From positions 1,043,001 to 1,107,000 of the forward strand of contig CM003435.1 of assembly GCA_000331325.2 (NCBI GenBank): DNA of 64,000 nt, given 5' to 3'. This stretch comes from Crithidia fasciculata (lineage: Eukaryota > Euglenozoa > Kinetoplastea > Trypanosomatida > Trypanosomatidae). Shown piece after piece: positions 1 through 10,412 of the stretch. Within the stretch, counting starts at the first letter, position 1. Each line of letters starts with the position of its first letter. The notes below the pieces were generated by a model that saw only the letters and a list, made by a program, of their open reading frames with translations, was not told where the DNA came from and searched no databases. A program made the position numbers and the translations under genes.

Positions 1-1757
1 GGAGCCGTGGCAGGGCGGTCGCCGGGGAGGAGAGTGAGAGAGCTAAGTGATCCTGATTCTTACCCTGTCTTGCATTCCTGACTAATTTTCGGTAGAAGAA
101 AATGAAAAGTTTTGCAAGCGGCGCGCGGCCCTCATCCCATTCTTGTCCTCTTCTCCGCCCCCTCGACCTGCCCGCCTTCTTCCCCTTTCATTCCGCTACG
201 TCAATTTTGCTCTCCCTCTTACCCGACTCTCCTCGGTCTCTTTTTGTGACTGTGCGCGGAGGTAAACGTCTGCCGCCGCGACTACGAGGAGTGCTGCGTG
301 CGTCTCTACGGAGAGCCTCTATTGTTATCTTCTTGATTGTAACTTCTTTTTTTTTTCTTTGTGATTTCGGATGCTCAGACGTTCTTTTTTTTTTTTTGTT
401 TTCAATTCAATTCTTGTCGTTGCGGCGAGCTGTCCCCTTTTCGTATTGTTGTGTTGTGGAGAATTCCGGCGAACTTGTGCGGTGTTGGTGCCTGTGTCCT
501 TCTGCGCCTGTTAGTGTTTAGGGCGGTGATCTCAAACGATTTGTCTTGCCCCTTTCTGAGACTTTCGACCGCGTCGAGTACGTGCGCGTTTGCGTGCGTA
601 TGCGTGCGTGCGTGGGCGCAGTCCGCAGGGAGCAGTCAGAGGACATGGCGCGCCGTATTCCAGTGGTCTATCGAACTAATAGAAAAGAAAAAAAAAAGAT
701 GAAGGAAAAGATGAAGTAAAGAGCAGCAACGCAATGGAATAATGAAGGGTGGCGGGTCTTGTTCATAGCGCCGTAAGGGGCCACGATGGCGCTGTGTGTG
801 TGTGGGTGTCAATGCAGCGCTGTTCTGTTTCCGCCCCACGTTGCCTTGTCTCTTTGCACTAAACAGCTGGTGAGTCTGGGAAGAAGGCAAAGAGTTGTCG
901 GCCTACACTGCTTGTAGAGCCCTATCCCCCGAGTCTCAACGAATGGCCACGTTTCGGGAAATGCGGCGTTGTCGTCGCACCTCCTGTCTCCGCCTGCTCT
1001 CTCGACGCTTTTGCGCGGTAGGAAAGGGTGCCATGCTCTTTCTCTTGCGCTTTTCTGCGACAGCTTCGCTTCTCCGTCGTTGGGACATACACGCACGCAT
1101 CTGCCAGTGCTACTCTCTCTCTCTCCACCACTGCTTCTTTGCCCTTTCCCACCTTCTTTTGTTCTGCCACGGCCTTTACCTCTTCTGCCTCGGCTCGCGC
1201 CGATGGAAGCCGGAGAATCACATACTTTGTGTCTGTACAGAGAGAACAATGGAACGCTGAAGGGTGTTCCCATTTGTTTTTTCTCTCTTCTCGTTGACTA
1301 CTGCGCCTCGTCGGCAGCGCTTGTCTCTCTCCTTTTTCTTCTTCCTTTTCTCTACTCGCGCCCTTTCTATAGACTCTCGTACGTACTAGATACACATAAA
1401 GTGTGTGTGGTGGGCGGCGACGAGTGCTGCTGCCTCTTGCAAAGCTTACTTCACACTGCTCAATCCATAGAGTCCAGCATTGACTGGCTAGACGTGTAAC
1501 TCTATCCCTTCTTCCCTATTTCTAGAGTTTTTTTTTTTTTTTGCTGAATAGGTGCCCTCAAAGCTTCTTAGCAATAGCGTTGTCGTTGCATTCGACCCGC
1601 GTGCGCACGTGTTAGCGCCAAGCCCCGACTCTGCGACAACTGTTGGGTAAGTGTGTGGAGGGTACTGAAGAAGAAAAGGAAAACCCGCAACAAAAAGGGG
1701 GCTTCGTCAAATACTTCCACACAGCCTTACGCGCGGCGCACGTTGCGGCTACGACGC
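1..1757. other. Left-edge spacer, no gene recognised
   Basis: No convincing coding sequence is seen. Open frames here are pyrimidine-rich and low in complexity, as expected of untranslated spacer. Several long T runs occur, and a T tract at about 1529-1542 is followed by an AG at 1550-1551. That is a candidate spliced-leader acceptor for the gene starting at 1758. The left part may be the 3' UTR of a gene outside the window. Confidence 0.5.
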
Positions 1758-2270
1758 ATGGAAGCCTCCACGCTTCTCGGAAAGGCGGAGCTGCTTGCCT
1801 GGGCAGCTCAGGTGACGGGCATCACCCCATGTGAAAAGTATGCCGACCTAAGAGACGGGCTCGTCTTTCTGGCCCTCGCACGTGAGCTTTTTCCCCACGC
1901 CATCGACAGCGCCGTTATCCGCCTGCAGCGCCGCGGTGCCCGCGATGGCGCCAAGAACTGGTCTCTCCTCACCAGCTGCCTGCGCCACCACGGCATCCCT
2001 CTCCACCTCTGCAACCGCCAGGCCGTCGAACGAGGACACACGCGGCACTGCTTCAACCTTCTCGTTCTCTTCTACTTTCTCATTCGTCTGAGCGCAGGGG
2101 ACAGGTTCGCCGTGGACTTTGCGCAGCCGGTGGACCCGCAGCTGGCACGGTTTCTGCAGTCCCCAGAGAGCGTCATCGCGGTGGCGCGTAGTACCGGCAG
2201 CGAAGCTATGCCTGCGACGGGAAGTAAAGAAGCAAGCCGCCGGCACTCACACAGCCGCAGGCGACGGTGA
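1758..2270 (+). CDS. Calponin-homology-like domain protein, N-terminal frame (gene broken by frame change)
   Basis: This is the 5' part of a gene whose reading frame changes near 2119-2270. The first ATG of the open frame is at 1758 and the frame ends in TGA at 2268-2270. Residues about 5-115 look like a CH domain of the EB1/NN-CH kind: a helix reading ELLAWAAQ, then a DLRDGLVFLALARELFP segment, a basic GAKNWSLL stretch and an FNLLVLFYFLIRL helix. Such domains bind microtubules or other proteins in many cytoskeletal factors. The downstream coiled-coil part continues in the frame offset by one base. The two frames overlap for about 150 bases, so a one-base indel (real or an assembly error) explains the split best. 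The CH assignment is by eye and moderately secure. No specific orthologue is recognised. Confidence 0.65.
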   Translation: MEASTLLGKAELLAWAAQVTGITPCEKYADLRDGLVFLALARELFPHAIDSAVIRLQRRGARDGAKNWSLLTSCLRHHGIPLHLCNRQAVERGHTRHCFNLLVLFYFLIRLSAGDRFAVDFAQPVDPQLARFLQSPESVIAVARSTGSEAMPATGSKEASRRHSHSRRRR

Positions 2271-4428
2271 GCGGGGAGCCGCTGTGGTGACGCGGCTGTC
2301 GTCTCCGCCCTCCATCGCTGCCGCAGCCACAGCATCTTCTCCTCCAGTGCGGACAAGTGAGCGTGAGCAGTTCTTCTCAGCGCAGGAAGCGGCAACCAAC
2401 GCACATCGCCGGACGGAGGCGGAGCGCTTTGCTCCTCATCGGCAGTACAGCTCCCATGTGGGGAGTCCGCAGTCCGGCTATGCCCCGCTTCTGTCATCCA
2501 GCCACGACGCACTGCTGCTGCAGCAGCCGTCACAGGCACACGCCAACACCATCCCTACTGCCGCCGCAGGCCAACCACTCTCCTCTCTTTCGCCTAGTCT
2601 GCTCACCGAGAATCGTCTGCTGCGCGAGGAGCTGCATTACAGCCGGGCTGTCAGCCAGCTTCTCGTGGCGCAGCAGCGCGGTGCAACGGCCGCGGCGGAG
2701 ATGCGGGCAGCTGCCACGCTCAAGGACGAGCTGGCCCGCGCACAGCTTCGTCATCTGCACAATATCCGACATCTCGAAGTGGCCATGAGCGCCATACCCA
2801 CTTCAAACGCTTCGCTACCATTTTCTACGTCGGTAGGGCAAGTGCAGGCCATCCAGTCCCACGCTGGTGGTGATGCGCTTGAGGGGCAGTGGAGGGCACT
2901 GGCGCACCGTGCCGAGGTAGCCGAGGAGACGGCGGCGGAGCTGTACGAGCAAATGCAGCGCAGCGCGACAACTCACGACACAACACTGCAACAGCTGCAG
3001 CAGGCCTTTCGTTCCATTGAAGCAATCACTGCGGCTGCACTTCCGGCGACAACGGATGCAGCACCGGCAACATCGCAATTGCCTCAGGCACACCGCAGAG
3101 CCGCGGCCTACGAGGAGGCTGTTGCCGCCGCGATGATGGCGCAGCTCGACGGTGTGCCTGGTCCTCTGCGCGACGCGTTCGAGGCACAGGTGCGCGCGCT
3201 GCTCGTGGCGTTGAGCACGCTGCGCGTGAGCAATGAGCGCCTGCGGTGGGAGGTGGAGGGCGGCTGCAGCGATAGTGGTGGTGACGGTCGAAATGTCTTT
3301 CCTCGTCCTCCCTCCCACAACACCATGCCGCAGGACGTCGCGTCCGTGTGCGACGAGGCACGCCGCGTCTGTGAGACCGCAAGCCCAGCAGTGCAGCGGG
3401 CGTGTCGTCGATTGATCGATATCGTGATGACTTTACACGAGGACGCAGAGGATGCACGAGCGTCCGCTGAGACGTGGCAGCGCCGCTGTTGCCAACTGGA
3501 GATGGAGGCTGCTGCGTCAGACAAGTCAGCAACACGCACTCGTTCTTCTATGACAAAAAACGGGTCACTTTGTGGTGGTGAGACTTACGTCGCAGAAGCA
3601 GAGCAGCTGTGCGATGATGTGGCTAAAGTCCTCGCAGCCGCCTCCTCGACCGTTGGCACCACAGGTGTGATACATGCACATGGTCAGTTGACATCGTTGC
3701 TAGACCTCGTGGTGCGTCAGCAACAGTCCGGCGCGGCACTTGAAAAGGCGCTCGCTGAGCAGTGTGAGACGGTGGCGAGTCTGCGGAAGGAGTTGCGGCT
3801 GCGTGGGGAGGCGCTGCACGACACGAGCGCCGCGTTGGCCGACGCTGAACAGCGGTGCCGTACGCAAAAAGAGAGGGAAGAGGTGCGTTCGGGGACGGCG
3901 CAAGGCTTGTGGTTGGGCCAACCGTGTTCTCCGTCGCAAGCTATAACATCCGATCCGCAACGCAGCGCGGCAGCACACGTGACATTTTCTCACTCCGTCA
4001 CCGCTCACCGCAACACCGCAGCAGCCGACAAGACAGTCGGTGCAAGCGGTGTCCCTGCGACGCCGCATCTATCGAAGGTATCCTCACCCTACCCACACGG
4101 CTCTCTCCGCTCGCCCAGCCCCTCGACGTCGGATGAAGGCAGTAACGGAGTGCGTCACGGTGAGGCCAGCGCGCCTCAGCAGCACTTGTTGGCAAGCCCC
4201 ACATATCAGTTTGCGGGAACGAACAGCACACCTCTTTCTACGCCACGTGCGACACACCGGCTTACTACGGCGGCCTCCGTGGGCAAAGCAGAAACGCCGC
4301 TCGTGCGGCCGGTGTCTGCCCCGTACACGCCGTTGGCGAGCGAGGCGGCGCCGGCGTCTCGTCTCCTCTCAGCTGCGGAGTTGGAGCGGCGCAAGCAGGA
4401 GATTCTGCGCCGCTACAGTGCTGCTTGA
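2248..4428 (+). CDS. Coiled-coil/disordered C-terminal part of the CH-like protein (second frame)
   Basis: This is the continuation of the preceding gene in the +1-shifted frame. The frame is open from before 2119 to the TGA at 4426-4428, and the chosen left edge is only approximate because the exact shift site cannot be seen. The first in-frame ATG is at 2701, so an automatic caller might start there. After a Ser/Ala-rich linker come helical, Glu/Gln/Leu-rich coiled-coil stretches (around 2610-2770, 2870-3030, 3150-3260, 3420-3510 and 3700-3880), then a disordered Ser/Pro/Thr-rich region. It ends in a short helix with ELERRKQEILRRY. A CH head followed by coiled coils suggests a cytoskeleton-associated protein, but this is inference. 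The same-strand overlap, the missing ATG at its head and the matching style argue for one gene in two frames rather than two genes. Confidence 0.65.
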   Translation, partial: HTAAGDGERGAAVVTRLSSPPSIAAAATASSPPVRTSEREQFFSAQEAATNAHRRTEAERFAPHRQYSSHVGSPQSGYAPLLSSSHDALLLQQPSQAHANTIPTAAAGQPLSSLSPSLLTENRLLREELHYSRAVSQLLVAQQRGATAAAEMRAAATLKDELARAQLRHLHNIRHLEVAMSAIPTSNASLPFSTSVGQVQAIQSHAGGDALEGQWRALAHRAEVAEETAAELYEQMQRSATTHDTTLQQLQQAFRSIEAITAAALPATTDAAPATSQLPQAHRRAAAYEEAVAAAMMAQLDGVPGPLRDAFEAQVRALLVALSTLRVSNERLRWEVEGGCSDSGGDGRNVFPRPPSHNTMPQDVASVCDEARRVCETASPAVQRACRRLIDIVMTLHEDAEDARASAETWQRRCCQLEMEAAASDKSATRTRSSMTKNGSLCGGETYVAEAEQLCDDVAKVLAAASSTVGTTGVIHAHGQLTSLLDLVVRQQQSGAALEKALAEQCETVASLRKELRLRGEALHDTSAALADAEQRCRTQKEREEVRSGTAQGLWLGQPCSPSQAITSDPQRSAAAHVTFSHSVTAHRNTAAADKTVGASGVPATPHLSKVSSPYPHGSLRSPSPSTSDEGSNGVRHGEASAPQQHLLASPTYQFAGTNSTPLSTPRATHRLTTAASVGKAETPLVRPVSAPYTPLASEAAPASRLLSAAELERRKQEILRRYSAA

Positions 4429-5193
4429 CGAAGATGAAAGCTTAAGTCGTGGTGGCTGCTCAGGCAGAGAGACGAGCTTTGATCTGGTACGAAATGAGAG
4501 GATTCACACAAAAAACGGAAGAGGAAAACAGCAAACGCCATGGTTATCAGTGTGCTTGATAAAAAAAAAAAGTGCTTTTAACATCTCCACTCCTTAGCTC
4601 CAACGTATTGGCTTCTTCGTGCACCCTGTTCGTGAAGAAAGAAGATAAAAAGAGCTGCGTTGGTTGTTGCCCTTCCTTTTCGACTCTCAGGCATCGTCAT
4701 TGACTGAAAAAGGAGAGGAAAAAAAAGGGCAGCACATGAGGGCATGCAAACATGATTTTTTTCTCTTCTCTGTGCTAGCTGCCGCTTGGTGCTGCAGATC
4801 TTCCGCAATTCACTAACTCTATCTCTCACGCTTTCTACTCTTCATTACTATTTAAATACAATTACATATCCTCTCCTCCACACCTCAACAGAATTTTAAG
4901 CTTTCCGACTTTCCATCGACTCTCCTTCACCATTTTTCTTTACCCGCAGTTTGCCTCTAAGCCATCTTTAAAAGAAAAAAAAAAACTACACGAATCCCGT
5001 TTTTTTTTTTTTGCCTCTTCCACGGTATTGCCCTAGAACCTCTAAACCCCAAGCACCTGCACCTTCTTTGCACAGCTTCTTCTCCTCTTCTTTCTTCGTT
5101 GCCTTCTCTCCGCCGTACACACACGCACACCAAGCCCCGACCAACAAACCCCACCCCCTTTTCTCTCACCCCGAATATACCTTCGCAGACAAG
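4429..5193. other. Intergenic spacer with processing signals
   Basis: A T- and A-rich spacer between the CH-like gene and the first T-protein gene. It holds A runs near 4561-4571 and 4973-4985 and pyrimidine tracts near 5000-5013 and 5076-5115. No gene is seen. Confidence 0.6.
5076..5134 (+). promoter_or_regulatory. Candidate trans-splice acceptor for T-protein copy 1
   Basis: A pyrimidine-rich stretch (5076-5115) is followed by the first downstream AG at 5133-5134, 60 bases before the ATG. The pattern matches the polypyrimidine-AG spliced-leader acceptors of trypanosomatids. The AG at 5074-5075 is an alternative. Confidence 0.4.
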
Positions 5194-6327
5194 ATGGACG
5201 CTCTCAAGAGGACTGCGCTACACAGCTTCCACATCTCGCAGAAGGCGAAGATGGTGGACTTTGCCGGTTTCCACATGCCCATTGTGTACGCTAAGCTCGG
5301 CACCGTGAAGGAGCATCATTACAGTCGTGAGGTGGCCAGTATGGTGGACATCTCCCACGTTGCCCAATTCGAGGTCCGTGGCGCCGATCGCGAGAAGTTT
5401 CTGGAGCACATCACCCCAGTCGACTTCCAGAAGGCGCAGTACGGCCAGGCCTCTCTCTCCATGATGATGAACGAGAAGGCCGGCATCAAGGACGACTGCA
5501 TGGTCACACGGATGGAGGACCATCTGGTGATGGTGATGAATGGGGGCTGCAAGGACAAGGACGTGGCACACATCCAGGATACCCTGAAGAACTCGCCGCT
5601 GGTCCGCGGCGCTGACGTTCAGTTCATCCCGCTTGAGCGCTCCCTTGTCGCGATGCAGGGTCCGAAGGCGGCCGAGATCCTCTCCGAGTTCGTCGACGGC
5701 ATTCCGGATATGGACTTCATGTCGTGTCGTCAGAAGGTGAAGATAAACGGCATCGAGGTGCAGCTGTCGCGGTGCGGCTACAGCGGCGAGGACGGCTTCG
5801 AAATCGCTGTCGCTGACAAGGACGTGGTGCAGCTTGTGGAGCTGCTCCAGTCGCGGAACGTCGAGCTGATCGGCCTAGGCGCACGCGACACGCTGCGCAT
5901 GGAGACCGGGCTTAATCTCTACGGCAACGAGCTGTCGGAGGAGACGAATCCAGTAGCACTGCGTTTAATGTGGTGGATCTCGAAGCGGCGCATGGCCGAG
6001 GGCGGGTTCATTGGCCACGAGGCTCTCAAGCAGCTGCGGGCAAACGCCAGCAAAGGCGCCGTCCCGCAGTTGCGCGTCGGCCTCGTCTCCACCGGCCCCA
6101 TCCCGCGCCGCGACACGGTAATTGAAGTAGATGGCAAGAAAGTAGGCTTCGTCACGAGTGGTGTACCATCACCCACCTTGAAGAAGAACTTGGCACTCGG
6201 GTTCATCGACCGCGAGTTCGCCGAGGTCGGCACAAAGGTGGACTTCGTGGTGCGGGACCGCCGCGTACCGGCCGAAGTCGCTAAGCCCCCGTTCCTCACC
6301 CCCAAGTACTACCGCAAGTCGCAGTAA
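5194..6327 (+). CDS. GCVT: Glycine cleavage system T-protein (aminomethyltransferase), copy 1, divergent
   Basis: A 377-residue aminomethyltransferase. With tetrahydrofolate it releases ammonia from the aminomethyl group carried on lipoyl H-protein and makes methylene-tetrahydrofolate, in the mitochondrion. The ATG at 5194 starts MDALKRTALH, aligned with the start of copy 2; the longer open frame upstream is pyrimidine-rich leader. The family's catalytic Asp region is present (GIKDD, D100-D101), as are RCGYSGEDGFEIAV, LGARDTLRMETGLNLYG and the C-terminal RDRRVPAEV. Compared with copy 2 and with the human enzyme as I remember it, several near-invariant residues differ: V56 for Met in the SHM motif, A96 for the first Gly before the catalytic Asp, NGGC for NAGC, and SGVPSP for SGCPSP. 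It may be subfunctionalised. It is the upstream member of a tandem pair separated by 1.8 kb. Confidence 0.92.
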   Translation: MDALKRTALHSFHISQKAKMVDFAGFHMPIVYAKLGTVKEHHYSREVASMVDISHVAQFEVRGADREKFLEHITPVDFQKAQYGQASLSMMMNEKAGIKDDCMVTRMEDHLVMVMNGGCKDKDVAHIQDTLKNSPLVRGADVQFIPLERSLVAMQGPKAAEILSEFVDGIPDMDFMSCRQKVKINGIEVQLSRCGYSGEDGFEIAVADKDVVQLVELLQSRNVELIGLGARDTLRMETGLNLYGNELSEETNPVALRLMWWISKRRMAEGGFIGHEALKQLRANASKGAVPQLRVGLVSTGPIPRRDTVIEVDGKKVGFVTSGVPSPTLKKNLALGFIDREFAEVGTKVDFVVRDRRVPAEVAKPPFLTPKYYRKSQ

Positions 6328-8121
6328 TCGCGGCAGCAGTAGTAACATACCTTTCAAAAAAAAAAAATTGTAGAAAGTGATAATTAACAACTAGGAAGGA
6401 GAAACACGGGGCGTTGCTTTTCGAGCAGTGTGAAGTTCAAGCACCTCGAGGTTCCATAAGAACACCAAGTACTTTGTCTGTCACACATGAAAAAAAAAAA
6501 GGTCGTTGCAACGCCACAACCAGTTCCTCCTTCCTACTCTTTCTTGTTTTCAGTTTTCTTTTCTTTCCTGTTTTCTACTCGTTGATTCTTTTCTCGCGTA
6601 TGAAGTTGTACCTTTAAGCAAGCAGACCATCGGAAGAAGAAAAAGATTTTTCTTTTGCCATGTCTGGAAAGAAGTCGGAAAAAAAAAAGTTAACTCAATC
6701 CACACACCCGCCACATCAACAGCAGTGTATGGATGCTTCTTTCACCCTCATTAAGAAAACAAAGATGAAAACAAAAACAAAGAAACAAAACAGCAACCTT
6801 GTCTTTATGTGTTTTTTTCTCTTTTTGCTATTCTCATCTTTCGTCGCTACTTTACACTCAAACAAAATATCTTGCATAACGCAGGTCTCTTCACGTTTGT
6901 TCTTTCTTCGCAATCCCCCTCGTAGGTCCGTAGAGCACGCAAGTCCTGCTTGTGTTGTGTACTATCTTCAAAGAAGCAGCTGATGCAGCCTCACGTTCCT
7001 CCTCTTTCATTTTTTTCTCTTTCAGTGTTTAACCGTTGATTGGCTCTGTATGTCTTTTCTTTTCTTGGTTTTGTTTGCCTCCCCACAGTTTCCTCTACCC
7101 ATTTGTTCACCCAAGACGACCTCACGTGGTAATCTCGTGCAGTCGGCAAAGACGGGGGCCTTCTTTATTCCTTTTTCTTTTCCCATTTTTTCCCTTCCCA
7201 TATCTACTCTTTTTCACTCACCTTTTCCGTGTTCTAACTAAATGTCGTTTTTTTTTTTCTGTCTTTTTGGTTCGTCATACACCCATAGACACTCACATAC
7301 TCGTATGTGCGTGATTTAATTCTATGTGTGTGTGTTCAAACAGGCACAAACTCATTTTTACTATCAATACGAAATCCAGAGCTTTTTGTAGCTGCTCTGG
7401 AAAGAACGACTTGGTGCAGCGGGCTCGGCACCGTGGAGAACGACAAGGTCGTGTGTCTTCCTGTACGCACGCCTTTTTTCCCCCTAATCTGCTTTCGCCG
7501 CTTTCTGCAAGCAGGTTGACTTTTGCGGACCATAAAGTTGCAGACGGATGTCGAGAAGACGGCGGTGTGGGTCACCAATCTCTCTCCGTGTCGCTTTCGC
7601 TTCACGCTGCGAGTCATTTCATGATGTAGTATATACATTTGTATGTACTTCCAAAGGCCGATTCGTTTCTTTATTTTGTGGCTTTCTCTTCATACTTGCT
7701 TGTCCTCTGCTCTTCTCAAAAAACCGTCATCTGCATTCTTCTCTATTTTGCTGATCTCTCGATGGTTGTGGAGACTGTGTGATCTTCGAGAGCTGTCCTC
7801 CTGCCCTTGTCAAACGCGCATCGACTCTCTCTCTTTTGTCCAAGAGAAAAATCTTATCGACTTGTTTTGAGCACCAAACGTTGCGTCTTGCCCCAACTCG
7901 CGGCATCAACGTATTTACGCCACCTCTTACCGCACTTCAAAGAACTAGGAGGGCAGCACTGCCGGCACTCGCACACTCGCCGACACACGCACGCACACCC
8001 ACACACACAAGTGAAAGGAACTGTTGCCATCGACTCCCATACTGTTGGCAAAATTTTTCTCTAAATTCTTTCTTCCACAACAAAGACAACAAAAAACATA
8101 AGGAGTTTCATCACTTCAAGA
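6328..8121. other. Intergenic spacer between the two T-protein genes
   Basis: 1.8 kb of T-rich sequence with an A run right after the copy 1 stop (6355-6367), several C/T tracts, and CA-rich sequence at 7978-8010. Open frames here are low-complexity and none resembles a protein family. The spacer shows no obvious remnant of the duplicated coding sequence. Confidence 0.6.
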
Positions 8122-9252
8122 ATGACTTCTCTGAAGAAGACAGCGCTGCACGGCTTCCACCTCGCCCAGAAGGCGAAGATGGAGGGCTTTGCAGGATACC
8201 ACATGCCCATCTCCTACCCTAAGATGGGCGTGCTGAAGGAGCACCTCTACACCCGCGAGGCCGCCGGCATCTTCGATGTCTCGCACATGGGCCAGTACGA
8301 GATCCGCGGCGCCGACCGCGAGAAGTTCATGGAGCTCGTCACCCCGGTGGACCTCAAGAAGTGCGCCGTCGGGCACGCCTCGCTGACGATGCTGACCAAC
8401 GCCACCGGCGGCATAAAGGACGACTGCATCGTGACCAAGATGGAGGACCACCTCTTCCTCGTGCTGAACGCCGGCTGCAAGGACAAGGACGTCGCGCACA
8501 TCCAGGAGATGCTGAAGAGCGCGCCGGAGCTGCGTGGCGCTGACGTCCAGTTCATCCCGATTGAGCGCGCGTTGGTGGCGCTGCAGGGTCCGAAGGCGGC
8601 AGCGATTCTCTCTGAGTTCGTCGACGACGTGCCCAAGATGGACTTTATGTCGTGTCGTCAGAAGGTGAACGTGAAGGGGATGGAGCTGCAGGTGTCGCGG
8701 TGCGGCTACACCGGCGAGGACGGCTTCGAGATTGCCGTCGCCGACAAGGACGCCGTGGCGCTGGTGGAGCTGTTTCTGTCCAAGCAGGCGGAGCTGATCG
8801 GTCTCGGCGCACGCGACAGTCTCCGCCTTGAGGCAGGACTGAACCTCTACGGCCACGAGCTGTCGGAGGAGACAAACCCGGTGGCGGCACGCTTCATGTG
8901 GTCCATCTCGAAGCGCCGCATGGAAGAGGGCGGCTTCGTTGGCTATGACGCCATCAAGAACTTCCGCGACAACGCCAGCAAAGGCGCCGTCCCGCAGCTG
9001 CGCGTCGGCCTCGTCTCCACCGGCCCAGTGGCGCGGGAGCACACGGTGATTGAAGTGGACGGCAAGGTGGTCGGCCACGTCACGAGCGGCTGCCCCTCGC
9101 CCTGCCTCAAGAAGAACGTTGCCCTCGGCTACGTGGACCGCGAGCTGGCGAAGAAGGGCACGAAGGTCAACCTCGTCGTGCGGGACCGCCGCGTGCCGGC
9201 TGAGATTGCGACTCCACCCTTTGTCCCCACCAACTACTTCCGCAAGTCCTGA
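8122..9252 (+). CDS. GCVT: Glycine cleavage system T-protein (aminomethyltransferase), copy 2, canonical
   Basis: A 376-residue T-protein of the mitochondrial glycine cleavage complex, the usual length for the family without a long presequence. It keeps the family hallmarks: FDVSHMGQYEIRG near residue 51, GGIKDD with the catalytic Asp around residues 100-101, NAGCKDKD, ALQGPKAA, RCGYTGEDGFEIAV, ARDSLRLEAGLNLYG, TSGCPSPCLKKNVALGYV and C-terminal PPFVPTNYF. The ATG at 8122 is preceded by a short A-rich leader. It is very similar to copy 1 along its whole length, so the pair arose by tandem duplication. This copy matches the bacterial and animal consensus better and probably keeps the ancestral activity. 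High GC at third codon positions suggests strong expression. Confidence 0.95.
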   Translation: MTSLKKTALHGFHLAQKAKMEGFAGYHMPISYPKMGVLKEHLYTREAAGIFDVSHMGQYEIRGADREKFMELVTPVDLKKCAVGHASLTMLTNATGGIKDDCIVTKMEDHLFLVLNAGCKDKDVAHIQEMLKSAPELRGADVQFIPIERALVALQGPKAAAILSEFVDDVPKMDFMSCRQKVNVKGMELQVSRCGYTGEDGFEIAVADKDAVALVELFLSKQAELIGLGARDSLRLEAGLNLYGHELSEETNPVAARFMWSISKRRMEEGGFVGYDAIKNFRDNASKGAVPQLRVGLVSTGPVAREHTVIEVDGKVVGHVTSGCPSPCLKKNVALGYVDRELAKKGTKVNLVVRDRRVPAEIATPPFVPTNYFRKS

Positions 9253-10412
9253 GCAGGAAAACGAGGGAAGTGCAGGGGCCCAGCAGCAGCGGCAGGCACA
9301 AATCAAAAAACATAGTAAACAAGAAAGGGGGCACAGCAACGTGGGCGATTTCGAACGCCGCAGGCACGGTGAGACTGTCAGTGTGCACGTGTGAGAGAAG
9401 ACAGCTCACATTTGTTGAAGATGAGATGGTGCTATGTCTTCTGCGCTGCTGTCGAGTCTGCAGCCACCGTCGCGGATAACGCAGCACTTTCCTGTTTCCT
9501 CTGTTCTTGATCCGCCTTTTTTTCTTTGTAAGCGTTCTTCCATTCTGTCGTGTTGCTGACATTGAAGTGGCGAGAGGAGGAGGGGGCAAAAACAAGAACA
9601 GAAAACACTGGTGATAGCGACATCTTTTGAGGATAAGAAAAGCAGCAAAAGCTGTGGTGCCAAACAGGCGAGACCCTCGTCTTTCGGGTTCTCTGCTTCT
9701 CGTGTTCATCCGGGTTTGGCGCAAACAGAAGCAACGTACTTCTCTATGGGCCCTGTTGCCTTTTTCCCTTCATTTTAAAATAAAATTCCTTTTTCTGAGT
9801 TTTTTTTTTTTATCCAATCACGGAGGTTTCAGCCATCGGGTGAGACGACCTCACCGTTGTCATCAACAACGGCAACACAAAGAAAGGCAAAGAAATTTTT
9901 CTTGACGGATGCACGTGCAAGGGCTCGCATTCTTTCTGCCTGGTAAGTGCTACATACATTGAAAAGTTAGTTTTTGTATGATCGCCAAAGTGCAGCGAGG
10001 TCTGCCAGCAAAAAAAGAAAAGAGGCTTGATGAAGCGCATTAGACGAGTGGAGGTACAGAAAAAAAAAAGAGCACGACAAGAGAGGAGCATTTCCACTTC
10101 TTAACTCTCTCTAATGTTCTGTAGAATGTGGGAGACTTCCGTCTTTGTTCTTCCTCTTGACTCGAGCCGACGCACCCATCTTTCTTCCTCCCCATTTCTT
10201 CTACAGCATTCACCACGTTCGCATATCTACTCCCGCTGAAGAGGTCAGTGCGCAGCAGCGGACCAACCACTATCCGCCGGCCTCGAGACTCTCGCTTCCA
10301 GAGGGCTAGTTCATTCTCAAGAGTTTTCTCCCAGCCACCGTGTTGCCGCACATCGTTAAACAGGCACAGCGCAGATAAGGGCCAACACAAAAGAGTGTGG
10401 CTGTGCACCGGC
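9253..10412. other. Intergenic spacer
   Basis: 1.16 kb without a recognisable gene. It holds mixed A- and T-rich runs and, towards the right, a pyrimidine tract (10171-10202) leading to an AG at 10205-10206. Confidence 0.6.
10171..10206 (+). promoter_or_regulatory. Candidate trans-splice acceptor for the 134-residue coiled-coil gene
   Basis: A C/T-rich tract is followed by CTACAG, with the AG at 10205-10206, 207 bases before the ATG at 10413. It is a typical spliced-leader acceptor layout. Confidence 0.45.

Noticed and set aside
969-1499. 176-codon + strand open frame near the left edge
   Set aside because: It is a Ser/Leu/Pro/Cys-rich translation of pyrimidine-rich spacer with no recognisable domain and no coding-like codon bias.
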